A stretch of 64,000 nucleotides of DNA from Parafrigoribacterium mesophilum (GCF_039652555.1 NZ_JBDJAF010000001.1:2046001-2110000); one strand, 5' to 3'. Shown: positions 54,065 to 63,051, numbered from the stretch's first letter. The notes: generated from the letters alone by a model not told the origin. Numbers and translations: made by a program.

Positions 54065-55054
54065 ATGAAGAAGTCACTTCTCGTCGGTACCGCTCTGGCA
54101 TCAGCGCTGCTTCTGGCGGCCTGCAGCAGCACCCCGAGTAGCCCGAAGGCCAGCGAAGGCGGCAGCGCCGGCCCCGCCGCGATGACGAAGATCAGTGTCG
54201 CCGAGACGGCAGGGGCACCGTCGGCGTTCATGCAATACGGCGTCGACCAGGGCTTCTTCGAGGACGAGGGCCTCGATGTCAAAGTGGATGTCGCTGCAGG
54301 CGGCGCGGCCGCGATACCCGGCGTGATCGGCGGCAACTACGAGTTTGCCGGGTCCAACGCGGTGAGCGTGTTGCTCGCCGCGAACAAGGGATTGCCGCTC
54401 ACCATCATCGCTGCCGGCACCCGTGCCGACCAGGTTCCGGAGAAGGACTTCTCGGCTGTCTTGGTGCCGGCCGACAGCCCCATCAAGACCCCAGCGGATC
54501 TGGCCGGGAAGACCATCGCGGTCAATACCCTGCAGAATGTCAGCGAGATCACCGTCAGGGCGGCGCTGGAGAACGAAGGAGTGGACACCAGCGCGATCAA
54601 GTTCATCGAGCTCGGCTTCCCCGACATGCTCCCGGCGATCACGAACAAGCAGGTTGACGCGGCGATGCCGATCGAGCCGTTCGTCACCACGGGGTTGGCC
54701 GCGGGCGACCGGGCCATCATCCATCCGTACGTTCAGTCCATGCCCGGCCTCATGGTCGGCACCTACGTCACCACCAAGCAGTATCTGGCCTCGAACCAGA
54801 AGATCGTCGACGCGTTCCGCCGCGCGCTGGAGAAGACCGGCGCGGCCATCGCGAAGGACCCGGCGGCGTTCCGGAAGGACCTGCCGAACCTCACCAAGGT
54901 TCAGCCGGCGGCCGCGGAAAAGATGAATCTGCCGGTGTGGAAGTCCGCGGTCGACGTCAAGTCGCTGGAATTCTTCCAAAAACGGATGCTTGACTTTGGC
55001 CTGATCACGAAGGCGATGGATCTGTCCGATGTCGTCGCACCGGGGGGCAAGTAG
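54065..55054 (+). CDS. ABC transporter solute-binding lipoprotein (NMT1/SsuA-like), third, divergent
   Basis: A 329-residue lipoprotein, signal MKKSLLVGTALASALLLAAC with lipobox LAAC. NMT1/SsuA-type domain: MQYGVDQGFFEDEGLDVKVDVAAGGAAAIPGVIGGNYEFAGSNAVSVLLAANKG. It is less similar to the products of 40151 and 44820 than those are to each other. It has no adjacent permease and is probably co-transcribed with the amidohydrolase, suggesting it delivers the amidohydrolase substrate through the shared importer. Confidence 0.88.
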   Translation: MKKSLLVGTALASALLLAACSSTPSSPKASEGGSAGPAAMTKISVAETAGAPSAFMQYGVDQGFFEDEGLDVKVDVAAGGAAAIPGVIGGNYEFAGSNAVSVLLAANKGLPLTIIAAGTRADQVPEKDFSAVLVPADSPIKTPADLAGKTIAVNTLQNVSEITVRAALENEGVDTSAIKFIELGFPDMLPAITNKQVDAAMPIEPFVTTGLAAGDRAIIHPYVQSMPGLMVGTYVTTKQYLASNQKIVDAFRRALEKTGAAIAKDPAAFRKDLPNLTKVQPAAAEKMNLPVWKSAVDVKSLEFFQKRMLDFGLITKAMDLSDVVAPGGK

Positions 55055-55068
55055 AAGTTGTCGATGAC

Positions 55069-55128
55069 TGTTCCCGTTCCGGCTAAATGTGCCCCGCGCA
55101 ACGGGAACAGTCAGCCGGAACGGGAACA
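55069..55128. repeat. PR2 palindromic repeat, copy 2 (60 nt)
   Basis: Inverted arms TGTTCCCGTTCCGGCT and AGCCGGAACGGGAACA close a 60-nt element. Its reverse complement aligns over the full length with the copy at 34643-34702, including the central CCGTTGCGC-GGGCAC. It starts 14 nt after the third solute-binding protein stop and lies between convergent genes. Confidence 0.85.
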
Positions 55129-55145
55129 GTTGTCGCGAAGCCGGC

Positions 55146-55646
55146 TCAGACCGGGTTGCGCTGGGCGGCCGCGGAGCGCCGCGCGCCGGCGGTGATCACG
55201 CGTTCGCGCCACACGATCGCGTTGGCGGCGTCGAAGCGGCGCGAACACCGGCCGCAGGCGAGTTGTCTGGTCGGTTTGCGGTATCGGTAATGCACGTGCC
55301 CGGCCGGGCAGGTGCCCACCCACGGCGCCAACTCATCGGCGATCGCGCCGTGGTGCAGCCGGGCGCCTTCGTAGCCGAGCTCCCGCGCCACCACGCGCCA
55401 GCGTGGACCATGACCGGCACGGGAGCCGGCCACCGCGTGCGCCACCTCGTGTAGCAGCACCTGGTGGATCTCGTCGTCTCCGTACCGGGCCGCCAGGTAG
55501 CGGGACACCGTGATGCGTTTGGCGGTGTAGTTGCACAGCCCGGCTCGGGTCTTCGCGTTGTCGAAGCTGAAACTCCACACCGCAGGATCCAGGTGCAACG
55601 CGATCAGCGCATCCGCCCACCGCCGCACGCGCGTCAGCTCCGCCAT
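55146..55646 (-). CDS. SprT-like domain protein
   Basis: A 166-residue protein with the metalloprotease-like HEVAH in VLLHEVAHAVAGSRAGHGPRW and a C-terminal zinc-ribbon-like part (VGTCPAGHVHYRYRKPTRQLACGRCSRRFD). It resembles SprT/Spartan-type minimal domains found in actinobacteria. ATG start overlaps the DJ-1/PfpI stop in ATGA. Bacterial SprT function is poorly defined; a role on DNA-protein crosslinks is by analogy. Confidence 0.82.
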   Translation of the reverse strand: MAELTRVRRWADALIALHLDPAVWSFSFDNAKTRAGLCNYTAKRITVSRYLAARYGDDEIHQVLLHEVAHAVAGSRAGHGPRWRVVARELGYEGARLHHGAIADELAPWVGTCPAGHVHYRYRKPTRQLACGRCSRRFDAANAIVWRERVITAGARRSAAAQRNPV

Positions 55647-56254
55647 CACGGCTCCTTCGTACTGGCCGCCGGCGGATCGTATTGGATGCCTCGCCTGGCC
55701 TCGCGGCCCCGATCCGGACCGGCCAGGCGCGATACCAGGTGCAGCGCCATGTCGATTCCGGCCGAGACACCCGAGGAGGTGATGGTGTCGCCGTCGTCGA
55801 CGAAACGGTCGTCGGGCCGCACCGTGATCGTCGGGTCCAGCGAGGACAGCAGGTCGAGCGACCCCCAATGAGTGGTGGCGGGGCGTTCGTGCAGAATGCC
55901 CGCGGCGGCGTACACCAGGGCTCCGGTGCACACGCTGGTCATCAGCGGCACGCTCGCACGTTGAGCACGCACCCAATCCAGCCTGACCCGATCGGTGAGG
56001 TGGGCGCGGGTGCCGCGGCCACCGGGGTAGATGAGCACCTCGAACGCGGGCGATTGGTCCAACCGGTTCTCGGGCAGCATCCGCAGTCCCTGGGCGCAGG
56101 TCACCGCGCCGAGGTCGTCGGCGACGGTGATGATGCGGTAGCCGTCTTCCGGGTGGTTGCGGGTCCACCAGCTGATGACCTCCCACGGGCCGACGGCGTC
56201 GAGCTCTTCCACGCCGTCGAACAGCAGCAGGCCGATGTACTTGAGGTCCTTCAC
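55646..56254 (-). CDS. DJ-1/PfpI family protein
   Basis: About 202 residues from the GTG at 56254 (VKDLKYIGLLLFDGVEELDAVGPWEV). Class I glutamine amidotransferase-like fold: the nucleophile elbow is SVCTGALVYAAAG with Cys, followed by ATTHWGSLDLL and the closing VSAGIDMALHLVSRLAG. This resembles isonitrile hydratase and the N-terminal sensor of AraC-type regulators; no DNA-binding domain is present. A GTG at 56275 is an alternative start. It overlaps the SprT-like gene by 1 codon position. Confidence 0.85.
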   Translation of the reverse strand: MKDLKYIGLLLFDGVEELDAVGPWEVISWWTRNHPEDGYRIITVADDLGAVTCAQGLRMLPENRLDQSPAFEVLIYPGGRGTRAHLTDRVRLDWVRAQRASVPLMTSVCTGALVYAAAGILHERPATTHWGSLDLLSSLDPTITVRPDDRFVDDGDTITSSGVSAGIDMALHLVSRLAGPDRGREARRGIQYDPPAASTKEP

Positions 56255-56369
56255 GAGTTTGAGACTAACCCGCACGGCTGACCCGGATCGGCGGCGGGCC
56301 GCGGGTGCGGGAAAACTGCCGGGGCCTGGGCGTGGGGGAGGAGAGGCGGATGCGCCGCCGCGGCATCCG

Positions 56370-56882
56370 TTACGCGTCGACGAACGACTCCGCGACCGCG
56401 ATGGCCACCATCGAGCTCTCGATGTGACTGGCCGGCGCACCGATCCGGGTGCGGATCGTGGCGGCGGTGCGGAAGTCCATCAGAGCGGCCGGGTAGTCGG
56501 CCATATCGAAGTGCACGCGTCCGCGATGTTGCAGCGCGCACGCCTCAACGCTGGCCCAGTCGTGGTCCCTGGCCTCGGTCGCGCACGAGGTCAGATCGAT
56601 GAGGGCCTGGTCGAGCTTGCCGAGCGCCTGCCCTGCGATGGCCCTGCGGATGCGCGCCAGGCACAGTTGCTCCCGATCGCCGGAGAATCGGGCCTGCCGC
56701 AGCGCCAGGTTGGCCATGTCCCAGGCCTCGTCGAGGCGTCCGACCAGGCGCAGCAGGTCGACCTTCTCGTTGATCGCGGCGGTGCTGCGCTGGTCACCCA
56801 ACTCGTCCAGCCGCGCACCGGCGGCGGCCAGGTCCACCTTCTCCCGAAGGGTGGTTGGGTCATAGCCCAGGATGATGCTCAC
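56370..56882 (-). CDS. TPR-like helical repeat protein
   Basis: A 170-residue all-helical protein with tetratricopeptide-like repeats: AAINEKVDLLRLVGRLDEAWDMANLALRQARFSG, LCLARIRRAIAGQALGKLDQALIDLTSCATEARD and ALQHRGRVHFDMADYPAALMDFRTAATIR. No signal or membrane segment. Probably a protein-interaction scaffold; partner unknown. It lies 28 nt downstream of the sugar dehydrogenase on the same strand. Confidence 0.75.
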   Translation of the reverse strand: MSIILGYDPTTLREKVDLAAAGARLDELGDQRSTAAINEKVDLLRLVGRLDEAWDMANLALRQARFSGDREQLCLARIRRAIAGQALGKLDQALIDLTSCATEARDHDWASVEACALQHRGRVHFDMADYPAALMDFRTAATIRTRIGAPASHIESSMVAIAVAESFVDA

Positions 56883-56909
56883 GCGGCCCCGATCTGTCTG
56901 AAGAACAGG

Positions 56910-58082
56910 TTAACCCTCCTGCAGGCCGCCGAGTCGGATCTCAAGCAGCCGGTCGTCGCCTTGGCGCGGGCTGCCGCGGCCATCCGTATTGTTTGTCAGG
57001 ACCCACAGTGTGCCGTTCGGCCCTGGCACGGCATCCCGAAGCCGACCGTAGTGGCCCTCGAACCAGCTCACCGCCTCCACCGACTCGGCCTTCGGGTAGA
57101 TCGCCCAGAGCCGCTGGCCGCGCAACGCGGCCAGGAACAGGCTGTCGTTCACGGTGGCCAGGCCGCTCGGACTCGCCTCGGCCGTGGTCCATTGGTGCAC
57201 CGGGTTGACGTACCCGTCGGCATCCGCGATGCCCTCGTGGATCGGCCAGCCGTAATTCTGGCCGGGGGAGATGATGTTCAGTTCGTCCCAGGTGTTCTGG
57301 CCGAACTCGGATGCCCACATCCGCCCCTGCGAATCCCAGGCGATGCCCTGCGGGTTGCGGTGCCCCAACGTGTAGACCAGCGAGCCCGGGAACGGGTTGT
57401 CGTCCGGCACGCTGCCATCCAGGTTCATCCGCAGGATTTTCCCGTTCAGCGAGTTCTTGTCCTGGGCGCGGGAACCCCGCCCGGCATCGCCGACCGTGGC
57501 GTACAGGTGTTTGTCCGGGCCGATCTTGATCCGCCCGCCGTCGTGATTGCCGGCCTTGGCCAGACCGGTGAGGATGTCCTGCTGCGCGCCCAGCGAGTAG
57601 TTACCCGGGGTGCCGTTCAGCGTCATCCGCACGATCCGGTTGTCGGTGGCGCTGGTGTAGTAGGCGTAGACCCAGGTCGTCTCTCCCTCGTACCACGCCT
57701 CGATGCCGAGCAGTCCGCCCTCGCCGGCGTGCACGACGCCCGACACAGTGCCGGCGTCGCGCAGCTGTCCGGATGCGGTGAGCTCCTTGATCACGCCGTC
57801 GTCGCGCTGGCTGATCAGGGTGGAGGCGCTGCCGTTGTCGTCGGCCGCCGTGAAGCGCGCATCCAGCCGCAGAATCGACCACGGTGTCGTCAATCCGGAG
57901 GCGATCACGGTCGGCTCGCCGACCGGCTGCACCGGGCCGGCTGTGCCGGGGCTTCCCGTTGGGCTCGCGGATGCGCTCGGCTGCGGCGTGGCGGACGGCA
58001 CCGGCGCAGGCGCGCCTGGCGAGCATCCGGCCAGCGTCAGGGTGAGCAGCCCGGCCGCTGCCGCCATGATCGGCACCCGCAC
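56910..58082 (-). CDS. PQQ-dependent sugar dehydrogenase-like lipoprotein
   Basis: A 390-residue secreted lipoprotein: signal MRVPIMAAAAGLLTLTLAGC with lipobox LAGC, a Pro/Ser-rich linker, then a six-bladed beta-propeller of the glucose/sorbosone dehydrogenase family. Characteristic stretches: GLTTPWSILRL, GEGGLLGIEAWYEGE, GGRIKIGPDKHLYATVGD, LNGKILRMNLDGSVPDDNPFPGS and YTLGHRNPQGIAWDSQGRMWASEFGQ. Proteins of this type may use PQQ or act without it. Confidence 0.87.
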   Translation of the reverse strand: MRVPIMAAAAGLLTLTLAGCSPGAPAPVPSATPQPSASASPTGSPGTAGPVQPVGEPTVIASGLTTPWSILRLDARFTAADDNGSASTLISQRDDGVIKELTASGQLRDAGTVSGVVHAGEGGLLGIEAWYEGETTWVYAYYTSATDNRIVRMTLNGTPGNYSLGAQQDILTGLAKAGNHDGGRIKIGPDKHLYATVGDAGRGSRAQDKNSLNGKILRMNLDGSVPDDNPFPGSLVYTLGHRNPQGIAWDSQGRMWASEFGQNTWDELNIISPGQNYGWPIHEGIADADGYVNPVHQWTTAEASPSGLATVNDSLFLAALRGQRLWAIYPKAESVEAVSWFEGHYGRLRDAVPGPNGTLWVLTNNTDGRGSPRQGDDRLLEIRLGGLQEG

Positions 58083-58122
58083 GCTCCACCTCCCGCCACT
58101 GCTGCCCCATTGAGGAGATTGC

Positions 58123-58260
58123 CATTATTCAGGAGGTTATGGGGTCGGCGGGGCGATTGTTGCCATTCCGGGACATCAACAGCCACGGCGGCCACTTCAG
58201 TCCCGCACCCTCCTGAATGATGAAAGCCTGAATGATGAAAGCCTGAATGATGAAAGGGAC
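58123..58260. repeat. inverted-repeat element B with triplicated right end
   Basis: Left end CATTATTCAGGAGG (58123-58136) matches the left end of element A (25861). The right end is three direct copies of CCTGAATGATGAAAG (58212-58226, 58227-58241, 58242-58256), each an inverted version of the left end, followed by GGAC. The interior resembles that of element A. It lies between the sugar dehydrogenase and spermidine-synthase-like genes and contains no gene. Confidence 0.8.
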
Positions 58261-58291
58261 GAGGCTTCCCGAATGATGCCGGGCGGCGCGA

Positions 58292-59167
58292 TCAGCTGTG
58301 GCCGGGCCTGGTTTGGAACACGCTCCTGGCCGGCGGTGGCGACGGGACCGCCGTGGCATCGGTGACAATGGGCGCGCCTGCAATCCAGTTCGTCAGCTCC
58401 TGCCCGGTAACCACCTTGGCCGGATGCGGGCCAGCGGCCAGCAGCCGCGGCATCCAGTCCAGCGGCAGCGGCTGCGCCGAGCCAACCAACACAAGGTTGC
58501 CGTAGCGGCGGCCTTTGAGGATTTGCGCCTCCGCCAGCACGGCGACGTGTTCGACGGCCGCCAGCAGAGTGGCGGCCTGACCGCGCCCGAAGGCGAGGCC
58601 CGGCCCGTCGGCGATGTTGACCAACACCACTCCGGATGCCTTCAGCAGCGCCACCGCGGACCGGTAGAACTCGACGCTGGTCACGTGGGCTGGCGTGCGG
58701 GCACCGTTGAAGATGTCGATCACGAGCAGGTCCGCCGAGCCGCGCAACCCGCCGGGAAGCCGGGCCACCACGTCCCGGGCATCGCCGTACCGGATCCGGA
58801 TCGATGCGCCGCGTTGCCACGGCAACGTGTCCCGCACCAGCTCGACCAGGTCCCGCTCGAGCTCGATCACCTGCTGGCGCGAACCGGGCCGGGTCGCCTC
58901 GATGTACCGCGGCAGGGTGAGCGCGCCGGCACCCAGATGTACGGCGGTGATCGCCTCGCCGGGCGTCGCCAGCTCGTCGATCACGTGCACCATCCGCTGG
59001 ATGTACTCGAAGAACACCACCGTCGGATCCTCGAGGTTCACGTGCGACTGGGGTGTGCCGTCCACAACGAGAGTGAAGCTGCCGTGCATCCACCGGTCCG
59101 GTTCGATCGTTGCGCGGTATCCGCTCAGCTTGAGCACCACCGACGGTGGGAGCGCGGGCTGGTTCAC
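58292..59167 (-). CDS. spermidine synthase-like methyltransferase-fold protein
   Basis: A 291-residue protein starting at GTG 59167 (VNQPALPPSVVLKLSGYR). SpeE-like features: IQRMVHVIDEL, AVHLGAGALTLPRYIEA (nucleotide-binding loop), QQVIELERDLVELV, IRYGDARDVV and LLVIDIFNGARTPAHVTS. The Asp residues that define aminopropyl transfer are only partly conserved, so this may be another spermidine-synthase-fold enzyme. The adjacent rpoB promoter region is on the opposite strand. Confidence 0.8.
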   Translation of the reverse strand: MNQPALPPSVVLKLSGYRATIEPDRWMHGSFTLVVDGTPQSHVNLEDPTVVFFEYIQRMVHVIDELATPGEAITAVHLGAGALTLPRYIEATRPGSRQQVIELERDLVELVRDTLPWQRGASIRIRYGDARDVVARLPGGLRGSADLLVIDIFNGARTPAHVTSVEFYRSAVALLKASGVVLVNIADGPGLAFGRGQAATLLAAVEHVAVLAEAQILKGRRYGNLVLVGSAQPLPLDWMPRLLAAGPHPAKVVTGQELTNWIAGAPIVTDATAVPSPPPARSVFQTRPGHS

Positions 59168-59490
59168 CCTCCGATCATGCCGCAATCCGGGAACGCACTG
59201 CAGCGTTGCCGCGCTCGCCGCATCGGAGCCGGTGCAGTATCGGCCAGCCGAGCGGATGCTTATAGCCGAAATACTGAAAGAGGTCAAGATTCGCGCTGGA
59301 CAAGTCCCCAAAAGGGTCCTATAGTTGTTCTTTGCGCTCCCAGAATATCTATGCCTTCATATTGCGGTCGGCTGCGCGTGTCTGGACCGAAAATCCGCTG
59401 ACACATCCCTATGGAGTTTCTGGTGAGCCCATCCTACAAAACCGACATCACCGACTGTAACCGGCTGTTAAGCCACCGGAGGTTATTTCC
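59168..59490 (+). other. rpoBC upstream region
   Basis: A 323-nt non-coding region upstream of rpoB. It contains the promoter at 59297-59325 and an inferred leader of about 160 nt. No further gene seen. A PR1-arm-like GGAGTTTCTG at 59413 is only 10 nt and is not called as a copy. Confidence 0.6.
59297..59325 (+). promoter_or_regulatory. promoter of rpoBC
   Basis: TGGACA (59297-59302), a 17-nt spacer and TATAGT (59320-59325) form the best sigma-70-type match seen in the window. Transcription would start near 59332. Confidence 0.7.
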
Positions 59491-62400
59491 TTGGCTGTTG
59501 CGCGCAACGCATCCACCACGAATTCGACAACAACGGGAAAGGTGAAAAACGGTCGCTCTGCCGGGCGTCTTTCCTTTGCCAAGATCACTGACACGCTGAC
59601 CGTCCCCGATCTGCTCGCCTTGCAGACCGAGAGCTTCGACTGGCTCGTCGGGAACGACCTCTGGAAGGCCCGCGCCGCACAGGCGAAGGCCGACGGTCGC
59701 CAGGATCTGCCCGCTCACACTGGCCTCGAGGAGATCTTCGAAGAGATCTCTCCGATCGAGGACCTTGGTGAGACCATGCAACTCTCCTTCACCAACCCGT
59801 TCCTCGAGGAAACCAAGTACTCGATGGACGAGTGCAAGGAGAAGAACAAGACCTACTCCGCACCCCTGTACGTCGAGGCCGAGTTCATGAACCACCTCAC
59901 CGGTGAGATCAAGACCCAGACGGTGTTCATGGGCGACTTCCCGCTGATGACCCCCAAGGGCACGTTCATCATCAACGGCACCGAGCGCGTCGTGGTCTCC
60001 CAGCTGGTCCGTTCCCCGGGCGTGTACTTCGACCGCACCCCGGAGAAGACGTCCGACAAGGACATCTACTCGGCCCGCATCATCCCGAGCCGCGGCGCCT
60101 GGCTCGAGTTCGAGATCGACAAGCGCGACCAGGTCGGCGTGCGCATCGACCGCAAACGCAAGCAGTCCGTCACCGTGTTCCTCAAGGCGCTGGGACTGAC
60201 CAGCGAGGAGATCCTCGAGGAGTTCAAGGGCTACGCGTCGATCGAGGCCACCCTGGAGAAGGATTCCATCCTCACCAAGGAGGAGGCACTCAAGGACATC
60301 TACCGCAAGCTTCGCCCGGGCGAGCAGGTGGCTGCCGAGGCCGCCCGCGCCCTGTTGGACAACTTCTACTTCAACTCCAAGCGCTACGACCTCGCCAAGG
60401 TCGGCCGGTACAAGATCAACCGCAAGCTGGGAATCGATGCACCCCTGGGCAGTTCCGTGCTCAGCCGCGAAGACATCCTCGCCACGATCAAGTACCTGGT
60501 CGCCCTGCACAACGAGCAGAAGACGCTGCCCGGCGTGCGCGACGGTAAGCCCGTCGAGCTGCGCCTGGATGTCGACGACATCGACCACTTCGGAAACCGC
60601 CGCATCCGCGCGGTCGGCGAGCTCATCCAGAACCAGGTGCGCACCGGCCTGTCCCGCATGGAGCGCGTCGTGCGCGAGCGGATGACCACCCAGGACATCG
60701 AGGCGATCACCCCGCAGACCCTGATCAACGTGCGCCCCGTCGTCGCCGCGATCAAGGAGTTCTTCGGCACTTCTCAGCTCTCTCAGTTCATGGACCAGAA
60801 CAACCCGCTGGCCGGTCTGACCCACAAGCGGCGCCTGTCCGCCCTGGGCCCCGGCGGCCTGTCCCGCGAGCGCGCCGGCGTCGAGGTGCGCGACGTGCAC
60901 CCCAGCCACTACGGCCGCATGTGCCCGATCGAAACCCCTGAAGGCCCCAACATCGGTCTGATCGGATCCCTCGCCTCGTTCGCCCGGATCAACTCGTTCG
61001 GCTTCATCGAGACCCCGTACCGCCGGGTCATCGACGGCGTGGTCTCCACGACCATCGACTACCTCACCGCAAGCGAGGAAGACGAGTTCGTCGTCGCCCA
61101 GGCCAACGCGCCGCTCACCGACGACTTCCGCTTCGCCGAGCCCCGCGTGCTGGCTCGTAAGAAGGGTGGCGAGGTCGACCTGTTCCTCACCGAGGAGATC
61201 GGCTACATGGACGTGTCGCCGCGCCAGATGGTGTCGGTCGCGACCTCCCTGATCCCGTTCCTCGAGCATGACGACGCGAACCGCGCCCTGATGGGAGCGA
61301 ACATGCAGCGCCAGGCGGTGCCGTTGCTGATGAGCGAGAGCCCCGTCGTCGGCACCGGAATGGAAGGCTACGCGGCCATCGACGCCGGTGACGTGGTGGT
61401 GGCCGAGAAGGCCGGCGTCGTGTCCGAGGTTTCTGCCGAGGTCGTCACGGTGCAGCTGGACGAGGGCGGCACGCAGGACTACTTCCTGCGCAAGTTCGAC
61501 CGCTCCAACCAGGGCACCAGCTACAACCACCGCGTGATCGTCAACGCGGGCGACCGGCTGGAAGTCGGCGAGGTCATCGCGGATGGCCCGGCCACCGAAA
61601 ACGGCGAACTCGCGCTCGGCAAGAACCTCCTCGTGGCGTTCATGCCCTGGGAGGGCCTCAACTACGAGGACGCGATCATCCTGAACCAGAACCTGGTGAA
61701 GAACGACGTGCTGTCCTCAATCCACATCGAAGAGTACGAAGTGGATGCCCGCGACACCAAGCTGGGCAAGGAAGAGATCACCCGCGACCTGCCCAACGTC
61801 AGCCCGGAACTGCTGGCCGACCTGGACGAGCGCGGCATCATCCGCATTGGTGCCGAGGTTCGCCCCGGCGACATCCTGGTCGGTAAGGTCACCCCGAAGG
61901 GCGAGACCGAGCTCAGTGCCGAGGAGCGCCTGTTGCGCGCGATCTTCAACGAGAAGAGCCGCGAGGTGCGCGACACCAGCCTCAAGGTCCCGCACGGCGA
62001 GCGCGGCACGATCATCGGCGTTAAGGTGTTCGACTCGCAGGATGGCGACGACGAGCTCGGCTCCGGCGTCAACCAGCGCGTCACCGTGTTCATCGCCCAG
62101 AAGCGCAAGATCAAGGAGGGCGACAAGCTCTCCGGCCGTCACGGCAACAAGGGCGTCATCTCCAAGATCCTCCCGGTGGAGGACATGCCGTTCCTCGCGG
62201 ACGGCACCCCGGTGGACATCATCCTGAACCCGCTGGGCGTGCCCGGCCGGATGAATTTCGGCCAAGTGCTGGAGATCCACTTGGGCTGGGCGGCCAAGCA
62301 GGGCTGGGACGTCAAGGGCAAGCCGAAATGGGCCGAGAAGATCCCGAAGGCCGCGCTGCACGCCGAGCCCGGCACGAAGATCGCCACCCCGGTGTTCGAC

Positions 62401-63000
62401 GGCGCGTTCGAGGAGGAGATCGCAGGTCTGCTCGACTCCACCAACGTGACGAGGGATGGCGACCGGCTGATCGGCGCCTCCGGCAAGACCCAGCTGTTCG
62501 ACGGCCGCAGTGGCGAACCGTTCCCGCAGCCGGTGTCGGTGGGTTACATGTACATCCTGAAGCTCCACCACCTGGTCGACGACAAGATTCACGCCCGCTC
62601 CACCGGCCCCTACTCGATGATCACGCAGCAGCCCCTGGGCGGCAAGGCGCAGTTCGGCGGGCAGCGGTTCGGCGAGATGGAGGTCTGGGCCCTGGAGGCC
62701 TACGGTGCCGCCTATGCGCTGCAGGAGTTGCTGACGATCAAGTCGGACGACATCCTGGGTCGGGTCAAGGTGTACGAGGCCATCGTCAAGGGCGAGAACA
62801 TCCAGGAGCCGGGTATCCCGGAGTCCTTCAAGGTGCTCATCAAGGAAATGCAATCGCTGTGCCTGAACGTCGAGGTGCTGTCCTCGGACGGCCAGGCGGT
62901 CAGCCTGCGCGACACGGATGACGAGGTCTACCGCGCCGCGGAAGAGCTCGGCATCAACATTTCCTCCCGGTTCGAGTCCTCGTCGGTCGACGAGATCTAA
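59491..63000 (+). CDS. rpoB: RNA polymerase beta subunit
   Basis: The 1169-residue beta subunit of RNA polymerase. It begins at TTG 59491 (MAVARNASTTNSTT) after a GGAGG ribosome site. The rifampicin-binding region FFGTSQLSQFMDQNNPLAGLTHKRRLSALGPGG is present, with Asp, His and Ser at the usual resistance positions unchanged, consistent with a rifampicin-sensitive enzyme. Other landmarks: RPGEQVAAEAA, SGRHGNKGVISKILPVEDMPF and GKAQFGGQRFGEMEVWALEAYGA. A 51-nt gap leads to rpoC. Confidence 0.97.
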   Translation: MAVARNASTTNSTTTGKVKNGRSAGRLSFAKITDTLTVPDLLALQTESFDWLVGNDLWKARAAQAKADGRQDLPAHTGLEEIFEEISPIEDLGETMQLSFTNPFLEETKYSMDECKEKNKTYSAPLYVEAEFMNHLTGEIKTQTVFMGDFPLMTPKGTFIINGTERVVVSQLVRSPGVYFDRTPEKTSDKDIYSARIIPSRGAWLEFEIDKRDQVGVRIDRKRKQSVTVFLKALGLTSEEILEEFKGYASIEATLEKDSILTKEEALKDIYRKLRPGEQVAAEAARALLDNFYFNSKRYDLAKVGRYKINRKLGIDAPLGSSVLSREDILATIKYLVALHNEQKTLPGVRDGKPVELRLDVDDIDHFGNRRIRAVGELIQNQVRTGLSRMERVVRERMTTQDIEAITPQTLINVRPVVAAIKEFFGTSQLSQFMDQNNPLAGLTHKRRLSALGPGGLSRERAGVEVRDVHPSHYGRMCPIETPEGPNIGLIGSLASFARINSFGFIETPYRRVIDGVVSTTIDYLTASEEDEFVVAQANAPLTDDFRFAEPRVLARKKGGEVDLFLTEEIGYMDVSPRQMVSVATSLIPFLEHDDANRALMGANMQRQAVPLLMSESPVVGTGMEGYAAIDAGDVVVAEKAGVVSEVSAEVVTVQLDEGGTQDYFLRKFDRSNQGTSYNHRVIVNAGDRLEVGEVIADGPATENGELALGKNLLVAFMPWEGLNYEDAIILNQNLVKNDVLSSIHIEEYEVDARDTKLGKEEITRDLPNVSPELLADLDERGIIRIGAEVRPGDILVGKVTPKGETELSAEERLLRAIFNEKSREVRDTSLKVPHGERGTIIGVKVFDSQDGDDELGSGVNQRVTVFIAQKRKIKEGDKLSGRHGNKGVISKILPVEDMPFLADGTPVDIILNPLGVPGRMNFGQVLEIHLGWAAKQGWDVKGKPKWAEKIPKAALHAEPGTKIATPVFDGAFEEEIAGLLDSTNVTRDGDRLIGASGKTQLFDGRSGEPFPQPVSVGYMYILKLHHLVDDKIHARSTGPYSMITQQPLGGKAQFGGQRFGEMEVWALEAYGAAYALQELLTIKSDDILGRVKVYEAIVKGENIQEPGIPESFKVLIKEMQSLCLNVEVLSSDGQAVSLRDTDDEVYRAAEELGINISSRFESSSVDEI

Positions 63001-63051
63001 CCCGCATCCTCACAAACTAAAGACACTTACTTTCCACGAGAGAGAGAAACA

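Noticed and set aside
39677..55054. Importer considered as a sulfonate or taurine system because of SsuABC/TauABC similarity
   Set aside because: No sulfonate monooxygenase (SsuD/TauD) or flavin reductase is in the cluster; the enzymes present are aromatic-type. The similarity is at fold level only.
59409..59431. Half copy of the PR1 repeat in the rpoB leader
   Set aside because: Only about 10 nt (GGAGTTTCTG) match, and there is no partner arm.
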